NCBI RefSeq assembly: GCF_030811455.1
Contig: NZ_JAUSQU010000001.1
Span: 9,610,001-9,674,000 of the forward strand
Direction of reading: 5' to 3'
DNA: 64,000 nt
Origin: Streptosporangium lutulentum
Lineage (GTDB): Bacteria > Actinomycetota > Actinomycetes > Streptosporangiales > Streptosporangiaceae
In this document: piece by piece, positions 58,774 to 64,000 of the stretch
How positions within the stretch are numbered: position 1 is the first letter of the stretch
How the letters are laid out: each line of letters opens with the position of its first letter
Program-made: the position numbers and the translations under genes
Notes under the pieces: model-generated
Told to the model about the DNA's origin: nothing
What the model saw: the letters and a program-made list of their open reading frames with translations, nothing else
Databases searched by the model: none

Positions 58774-59476
58774 GAACAGCAGGACGTCGTCGGCGGCTAT
58801 CAGATCCGCGCTGGTCTCGATGTGAGTATTGATCGCCGTCTCCGGGTTGACATAGGAGGCCGACCGGGGAATGGGGGCACGAACTGCGAATCATCGCTTC
58901 AAAGGCGGGTCCCGGAAGTCGCACCGGAGTCCCGCGGTCGGCCCCGGAAGAATAGCACCGGCATATCATCTTCTTCTGCCCTATTTTCCGCCGCCTGCAA
59001 CGGTCGGCGGCCGGGATCACCCGTCGGCCGAACCGCTCACGGATCTTTAGTCAGCCCGGTGCTCCCGAAGCTACGACGGGGCTGTCTGGTAAACGGCTCC
59101 GGCACGAATCCGATGGTGACCGTCGGTGTTCTGTGCGAACAGGATCCTCTGCCGTTTTCCTGCCCGGCTCGTCCGGGAACCCGTTCATGTGGGCACGCGC
59201 CCAGGTGAGTTTCTGCCCGGTCGCGGCACGCACCGGTGGCTACGGGCCAGAGAAACGGATGGGCGGCCATGGGCGCTTTTGCGCCTGTCTGCGGACTCTT
59301 GACATCGGAGTTCTCCAGGTTCACGCTGTTGCGTATAGCGCTTATCGTTCCGTCTTCCGAAACTTGGGGTTAGTGACGATGATCCCGGTGTGCCCGCCGG
59401 CAGCCCTTCCACGAGGTGAGGCCCACCGGCTCGACACCGTCCCGAATCGTACGGACTCCACCGTGAGGAGCGAACT
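58774..59476. other. Region between the vWA gene and the Rieske gene
   Basis: 58774-58890 is an open extension of the vWA frame lacking a start codon. The rest shows no gene. A GTTGCGTATAGCGC element at 59328-59341 matches one at the IclR/GMC promoter. Confidence 0.55.
59328..59341. promoter_or_regulatory. IclR-type operator candidate before the Rieske gene
   Basis: GTTGCGTATAGCGC here and GTTGCGAATAGCAC at 61451-61464 agree at 12 of 14 positions. Both are in promoters flanking the IclR regulator, supporting common control. Confidence 0.5.
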
Positions 59477-60601
59477 GTGAGCACGCGAACCCTGCCTCCC
59501 AGCGTGATCTCCACCCTTCCCGGCAGCCACTACACCGACGAGAGCGTCTTCGCCTCGGAGCAGGCGCGGATCTTCGAGTCAATGTGGTTCTGCGTCGCCC
59601 GCGCCTCCGACCTGGGGAAACCCGGCGCCTTCAGGACGGTCCAGGTGGGACGGGAGAGCGTCCTCGTCACCCGGGCCGGGGACGGTTCGATCCGCGCCTT
59701 CCTCAACGTGTGCCGCCACCGGGGGGCCCGGATCTGCACCGAGGAGTCCGGCGAGGTGAAGCGGGCGTTCCGGTGCCCCTATCACGCCTGGGCCTACGAC
59801 CTCGAAGGCAGGCTGATCGCCGCTCCGAACCTCACCAAGATGCCCGACCTCGACCGGGTCGAGTTCGGGCTGGTGAACGTCCACGTGCGGGAGTGGCTGG
59901 GCTACGTGTGGGTGTGCCTGGCCGACGAGCCGCCGTCGTTCGAGGCGGACGTGGCCGGCGAGGTGGTGACCCGGCTGGGCGACGGAGAACTGATCAAGAA
60001 CTACGACATCGACAACCTCGGAGTGGGACGCAGGATCGTCTACGACGTGAAGGCGAACTGGAAGCTCATCGTCGAGAACTTCATGGAGTGCTACCACTGC
60101 GCGACCATCCACCCCGAGCTCACCGAGGTGCTCCCCGAGTTCGCCGACGGCTACGCGGCGCAGTCCTTCGTGGGGCACGGCGCGGAGTTCGGCGAGGACA
60201 TCCGGGGGTTCACGGTCGACGGGTCCGAGGGCGTGGACCGCATCCAGGGGGTCAGCGAGGACCAGGACCGTCGCTACTACGCGATCACCATCAAGCCGCA
60301 GGTGTTCATCAACCTGGTGCCCGACCATGTGATCATCCACCGGATGTTCCCCCTGGCCGTCGACCGGACGATCGTCGAGTGCGACTGGCTGTTCCGCAAG
60401 GACGTCGTGGAGGGCGGCAAGGATCTGGGCCCGTCCGTCGAGCTCTTCCACCGGGTCAACGTGCAGGACTTCGACGCGTGCGAGAGATGCCAGCCGGCGA
60501 TGAACTCCCGGGCCTACGCCGGGGGCGGGGTCCTGGTGCCGAGCGAGCATCACATCGGGGCGTTCCACGACTGGGTGCTGGAGAAGCTGGGGACGACGTA
60601 A
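59477..60601 (+). CDS. Rieske non-haem iron oxygenase, alpha subunit (choline/betaine-type)
   Basis: This 374-residue oxygenase has the Rieske cluster ligands Cys79-x-His81 (NVCRHRG) and Cys100-x2-His103 (RCPYHAWAYDLEG). The iron-binding facial triad region is ENFMECYHCATIHPEL (His207, His212). The single-subunit form resembles choline monooxygenase and glycine betaine or stachydrine demethylases. The GTG start is preceded by GTGAGGAG. A reductase is not encoded nearby. It converges on the IclR gene with 3 bp between stops and lies opposite a choline-dehydrogenase-like GMC gene. Confidence 0.9.
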   Translation: MSTRTLPPSVISTLPGSHYTDESVFASEQARIFESMWFCVARASDLGKPGAFRTVQVGRESVLVTRAGDGSIRAFLNVCRHRGARICTEESGEVKRAFRCPYHAWAYDLEGRLIAAPNLTKMPDLDRVEFGLVNVHVREWLGYVWVCLADEPPSFEADVAGEVVTRLGDGELIKNYDIDNLGVGRRIVYDVKANWKLIVENFMECYHCATIHPELTEVLPEFADGYAAQSFVGHGAEFGEDIRGFTVDGSEGVDRIQGVSEDQDRRYYAITIKPQVFINLVPDHVIIHRMFPLAVDRTIVECDWLFRKDVVEGGKDLGPSVELFHRVNVQDFDACERCQPAMNSRAYAGGGVLVPSEHHIGAFHDWVLEKLGTT

Positions 60602-60604
60602 GAC

Positions 60605-61396
60605 TCAGCCGGTGTGTCCCAGGCGGTGGCTGATGTCCTCGGCCCCCGCGATCAGCACCGGGGCGAGCTCGTGCAGCCGCTCCTCGCTGAAGCGGTAGGC
60701 GGGGCCGGAGGCGCTGACCGCGGCGACGACCTCGCCCTCGTAGGAGCGGACGGGCGCGGCGACGGCGTTCAGCCCGATCTCGAACTCCTCGACGGTGACC
60801 GCGTAGCCCTTGCGGCGGGCCTCCTTGAGCTGCTCCTCCAGAACGGGGAGGGAGGTGATCGTGTTCGGGGTGTACGTCTCGAAGCCCGCGGCGTCGAGAA
60901 GCCGCGTCCGGTGCCGGTCGTCGAGGTGGGCCAGCAGGATCTTCCCGCTCGACGTGGCGTGCAGCGGGGTGAGCTGCCCGACCCAGTTCTGCGTGGTGAC
61001 CGCCGCCGGTCCGCGCACCTGGTCGAGATTCACCGCGTAGTGGGATCGGAGGACGGCGAGGTTCACCGTCTCGCCGATCTCCTCGGCGAGACGCCGGAAG
61101 ACGGGACGGCCCTGCTGGGTGAGGTCCATCCGGGCGGCCACGCCGCCCGCCAGGCGGACGATCCCGAAGCCGAGCCGGTACTTCCCGCGGTCCTCGGCCT
61201 GCTCGACCAGGCCCCGCGACTCCAGGGCGCCGAGGAGCCGGAAGGCGGTCGACTTGTGGACCGCGATCTCCAGGGCGATCTCGCTCACCCCCGCCTCGCG
61301 GCGCTGGGAAAGGATTTCCAGAATGCTGATGGCCCGGTCGACGGACTGGACCCCGCCGCTGCTGTCGGTGCGACCACCGGGGGAATCGTTGCCCAT
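60605..61396 (-). CDS. IclR family transcriptional regulator (Rieske/GMC locus)
   Basis: This 263-residue protein has a winged helix (SVDRAISILEILSQRREAGV; IALEIAVHKSTAFRLLGALE) and an IclR effector domain (LTPLHATSSGKILLAHLDDR; GYAVTVEEFEIGLNAVAAPV). It is divergent from the GMC oxidoreductase gene. The 130-bp gap contains TTGCGAATAGCACAA and TTGCGTAATTCGC elements, and a related site lies before the Rieske gene. It probably controls both catabolic genes and itself. Confidence 0.9.
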   Translation of the reverse strand: MGNDSPGGRTDSSGGVQSVDRAISILEILSQRREAGVSEIALEIAVHKSTAFRLLGALESRGLVEQAEDRGKYRLGFGIVRLAGGVAARMDLTQQGRPVFRRLAEEIGETVNLAVLRSHYAVNLDQVRGPAAVTTQNWVGQLTPLHATSSGKILLAHLDDRHRTRLLDAAGFETYTPNTITSLPVLEEQLKEARRKGYAVTVEEFEIGLNAVAAPVRSYEGEVVAAVSASGPAYRFSEERLHELAPVLIAGAEDISHRLGHTG

Positions 61397-61450
61397 AGCG
61401 GGACTGTAAGCGTTATGAGGAACGAGCGTCCATCGTATACAACAATCTTA

Positions 61451-61483
61451 GTTGCGAATAGCACAACACATTGCGTAATTCGC
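61451..61483. promoter_or_regulatory. Paired TTGCG operator elements between iclR and GMC genes
   Basis: GTTGCGAATAGCAC (61451-61464) and ATTGCGTAATTCGC (61470-61483) are imperfect palindromes about two turns apart. The first matches the Rieske promoter element. IclR regulators bind such TTGCG-containing palindromes. Confidence 0.5.
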
Positions 61484-61527
61484 TACGATGACGCCACGTG
61501 ATCCTGCTTGAGCGAGACGAGGCAGAT

Positions 61528-63168
61528 ATGTACGACTTCGTCGTCGTCGGGGGTGGATCGGCCGGAAGCGCTCTCGCGAACCGGCTGTCCGCCGATCCCT
61601 CCAACCGGGTGCTGGTGTTGGAGGCCGGTCGCCCGGATTACCCGTGGGACGTCTTCATTCACATGCCGGCCGCGCTGCCCTTCCCCATCGGCAGCCGCTT
61701 CTACGACTGGAAGTACGAGTCCGAGCCCGAGCCGCACATGAACGGCCGCCGGATCTACCACGCCCGGGGAAAGGTGCTGGGCGGCTCCAGCAGCATCAAT
61801 GGGATGATCTTCCAGCGGGGCAACCCCCTGGACTACGAGCGCTGGGGCGCCGACCCCGGCATGGAGACCTGGGACTTCGCCCACTGCCTGCCGTACTTCA
61901 AGCGGATGGAGAACTGTCTCGCCGCGGATCGGGACGACCCCATGCGAGGGCACGACGGACCCCTCGTGCTCGAACGCGGGCCCGTGCGCAATCCGCTGTT
62001 CGCGGCCTTCTTCGAGGCGGTGCAGGAGGCCGGATATCCGCTGACCGACGACGTCAACGGATATCGCCAGGAGGGATTCGCTCGTTTCGACCGCAATATT
62101 CGCCGGGGGCGCCGATGGTCCGCCGCCCGGGCCTACCTGCACCCGGTGAAAAGGCGTCCCAATCTCGACATCAAGACGAGGGCGTTCGTCACGAAAATCC
62201 TCTTCGAAGGAAAACGCGCCGTCGGTGTGGAGTACAACGGCCGGACGGTCCGCGCGGGCGAGGTCATCCTCTGCGGCGGTTCGATCAATTCGCCGCAGCT
62301 GCTCCAGCTCTCCGGGGTGGGCAACGCCGCGGAGCTGGGCGCCCTCGGCGTCGACGTCGTGTACGACCTGCCGGGGGTCGGGGAGAACCTGCAGGACCAC
62401 CTTGAGGTCTACATCCAGTACGGCTGTAAGCAGCCGGTGTCGGTGCAGCCCGCGATGAAGTGGCGCAACCGGCCGTGGGTCGGCGCGCGGTGGCTGTTCC
62501 TGCGCTCCGGGCCCGGAGCGACCAACCATTTCGAGGCCGGCGGCTTCACCCGCGGCAACGACGACGTCGACTATCCGAACCTGATGTTCCACTTCCTGCC
62601 CATCGCCGTGCGCTACGACGGCTCCGCGCCCGCGGGCGGGCACGGCTACCAGGTGCACATCGGGCCGATGTACTCCGACGCGCGCGGTTCGGTGAAGATC
62701 AAGAGTACGGATCCCTGGGTCCATCCGGCGCTGCGGTTCAACTACCTGTCCACCGCCCAGGACCGCAGGGAGTGGGTGGAGGCCGTCCGGGTGGCTCGCG
62801 ACATCCTGACCCAGAAGGCCATGGACGAGTTCAACGACGGGGAGCTGTCGCCCGGCCCGGAGGTCCAGACGGATGAGGAGATCCTGGACTGGGTCGCCAA
62901 GGACGGCGAGACCGCGCTGCATCCCTCGTGCACGGCCAGGATGGGTGTCGACGACCTGGCCGTCGTCGATCCGCTGTCCATGAGGATCCACGGTCTCGAA
63001 GGAATCCGCGTCGTGGACGCCTCGGTCATGCCCTACGTGACGAACGGCAACATCTACGCGCCGGTCATGATGGTGGCGGAGAAGTCCGCCGACCTGATCC
63101 TGGGCAACACCCCGCTCGCGGCCGAGCCCGCCGACTTCTACCGGCATCGCGAGAGCCCGAGCCGGTGA
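61528..63168 (+). CDS. GMC family oxidoreductase, choline dehydrogenase-like
   Basis: This 546-residue flavoenzyme has [18 protein letters not shown] at the N-terminus and [20 protein letters not shown] (GMC signature 1). [20 protein letters not shown] is signature 2, and the active-site region is [10 protein letters not shown] with His-Asn catalytic partners downstream ([10 protein letters not shown]). It oxidises a primary alcohol, choline being the prototype. The ATG at 61528 has GACGAGG; a GTG at 61498 is possible. It is divergent from the IclR gene and functionally paired with the Rieske oxygenase. Confidence 0.9.
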   Translation: MYDFVVVGGGSAGSALANRLSADPSNRVLVLEAGRPDYPWDVFIHMPAALPFPIGSRFYDWKYESEPEPHMNGRRIYHARGKVLGGSSSINGMIFQRGNPLDYERWGADPGMETWDFAHCLPYFKRMENCLAADRDDPMRGHDGPLVLERGPVRNPLFAAFFEAVQEAGYPLTDDVNGYRQEGFARFDRNIRRGRRWSAARAYLHPVKRRPNLDIKTRAFVTKILFEGKRAVGVEYNGRTVRAGEVILCGGSINSPQLLQLSGVGNAAELGALGVDVVYDLPGVGENLQDHLEVYIQYGCKQPVSVQPAMKWRNRPWVGARWLFLRSGPGATNHFEAGGFTRGNDDVDYPNLMFHFLPIAVRYDGSAPAGGHGYQVHIGPMYSDARGSVKIKSTDPWVHPALRFNYLSTAQDRREWVEAVRVARDILTQKAMDEFNDGELSPGPEVQTDEEILDWVAKDGETALHPSCTARMGVDDLAVVDPLSMRIHGLEGIRVVDASVMPYVTNGNIYAPVMMVAEKSADLILGNTPLAAEPADFYRHRESPSR

Positions 63169-63359
63169 CCGTACGGGTGCGCTGAAACCACGCCGAGCCG
63201 GGCCCGGGGCGACCCGGGTCCGGAGTGGGACCGTCGTTCGGGGGACGGACCGTGTTCGAGGGCGGGTCGCGCCGGGAGTGAGTCGCGAGCGCCCGGACGG
63301 GCACGACGAGGGGACACCCCTTCTGGCCGGCTACTACGCTCACCGCGACGTTAGCCGAC

Positions 63360-63389
63360 ATAATAATTTGTCTTGACGGATATTATTAT
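63360..63389. promoter_or_regulatory. A/T-rich inverted repeat upstream of the ArsR-like gene
   Basis: ATAATAAT (63360-63367) and ATTATTAT (63382-63389) form an inverted repeat over a possible TTGACG/TATTAT promoter, 10 bp before the gene. This is the usual shape and place of an ArsR autoregulatory operator. Confidence 0.6.
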
Positions 63390-63399
63390 CGGTGTGAGG

Positions 63400-64000
63400 A
63401 TGGTCGACATGTTGGACGTGGCGGTAATCGAGGATGCGACGGCGGCTGCGGCCACGCTGGATCCCTTGCGGGCGCGACTGCTGGCCGAGCTGGCCGAGCC
63501 GGGGTCTGCCAGCAGCCTGGCGGTCCGGGTCCACCAGCCTCGGCAGAAGGTGAACTACCACCTGCGCGAGCTGGAGCGGCACGGCCTGATCGAACTGGTC
63601 GAGGAACGCCGCAAGGGCAACATGACCGAACGGGTGCTGCAGGCGACCGCGTCGTCGTACGTGATCTCACCCGCCGCGCTGGCCACGGTCGCGCCCGATC
63701 CGCGGCGCTCGCCCGACCGGCTCTCCGCGCGCTGGCTGCTGGCCGTCGCGGCACGGCTGGTCAGCGACGTGGGGGCCCTGATCACCGGGGCCACCCGGGC
63801 CGGGAAGCGGGTGTCCACGTTCGCCCTCGACGGTGAGGTGAGGTTCGCCTCCGCCGCTGACCGGGCCGCCTTCGCCGAGGAACTCACCAATGCGGTGATC
63901 GGCCTTGTCGGCAAGTACCACGACGACACAAGCCAGAGCGGGCGGAAGTTCCGTGTCGTCGTCGCCGTTCATCCGGCGCTCGACAGCCTGCTGGCAAAGG
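63400..64000 (+). CDS. ArsR-like winged-helix regulator, 3' end outside the window
   Basis: The frame from ATG 63400 runs to the window end without a stop (200 residues visible). Residues 15-80 form a winged helix (LDPLRARLLAELAEPGSASS; QKVNYHLRELERHGLIELVE; RRKGNMTERVLQ). The following helical part (ARWLLAVAARLVSDVGALIT) resembles the HTH_20/ArsR group that has a C-terminal ligand domain. A second ATG at 63409 has better spacing to GTGAGG. The A/T-rich inverted repeat just upstream suggests autoregulation. Confidence 0.82.
   Translation, partial: MVDMLDVAVIEDATAAAATLDPLRARLLAELAEPGSASSLAVRVHQPRQKVNYHLRELERHGLIELVEERRKGNMTERVLQATASSYVISPAALATVAPDPRRSPDRLSARWLLAVAARLVSDVGALITGATRAGKRVSTFALDGEVRFASAADRAAFAEELTNAVIGLVGKYHDDTSQSGRKFRVVVAVHPALDSLLAK

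Overview
The window looks like chromosomal DNA of a high-GC actinomycete. Codon third positions are strongly G/C, GTG starts and ATGA/GTGA stop-start overlaps are common, and regulators are dense (MerR, LacI, GntR/FCD, TetR, ECF sigma, DeoR, MarR, ROK, two IclR, one ArsR-like). There are also actinobacterial families such as DUF6458, DUF4235, DUF6328, the four-TM holin-like family, CU044_5270 and a GPGG small membrane protein. A Streptosporangiaceae-type host is plausible but cannot be fixed from the sequence alone.

Region 1 (1-10.5 kb): the end of a GDPD gene, a divergent MerR/membrane-protein pair, an IS982-type insertion sequence next to a truncated SdpI gene, a cysteine-dioxygenase/amidohydrolase pair under a divergent LacI regulator, an aromatic amino acid lyase homologue lacking the Ala-Ser-Gly cofactor triad, a holin-like protein, an MDR oxidoreductase and an OsmC protein. 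Region 2 (10.5-28.6 kb) is bounded by two identical tRNA-Lys(CTT) genes. It begins with a tight catabolic cluster: UbiX, a GntR/FCD regulator, then on the minus strand UbiD, a three-subunit molybdenum hydroxylase, an alpha/beta hydrolase and a metal-dependent amidohydrolase. Each minus-strand cistron overlaps the next by 1-4 bases. Two palindromes with a TGTCGACA core lie upstream of ubiD. It continues with TetR, a chitin-active LPMO, a DUF305 lipoprotein and many small stress or envelope genes.

Region 3 (28.6-36.9 kb): an ECF sigma factor with a perfect 20-bp hairpin in front of its ribosome site, its membrane partner, a SIS/DeoR pair, MarR with a membrane protein, ROK, and an IclR gene whose last codons and stop are repeated six times in frame. 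Region 4 (37.1-49 kb): a divergent catabolic cluster with a Pht5-like decarboxylase and an SDR on one side, and an ALDH, two flavoproteins, a zinc alcohol dehydrogenase and an SRPBCC protein on the other. An MHS-type transporter and an aromatic-hydroxylase-like flavoprotein follow. The IclR and ALDH promoters share a GTTCTGCA motif. The substrate is not recognisable.

Region 5 (49-53 kb) is a degraded accessory patch with gene fragments, inverted repeats and an orphan graspetide-type methyltransferase. Region 6 (53-64 kb): a large secreted GH87 alpha-1,3-glucanase, a two-gene ARPP-2-like/von Willebrand A module, a Rieske oxygenase - IclR - GMC oxidoreductase locus suggestive of choline/betaine-type catabolism, and the start of an ArsR-like regulator that runs off the end.

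Candidates most worth following up are the UbiD-molybdenum hydroxylase cluster, the 37-49 kb oxidoreductase cluster, the stop-codon tandem repeats and the ARPP-2/vWA pair. All functions are read from the sequence and family memory; no database search was run.
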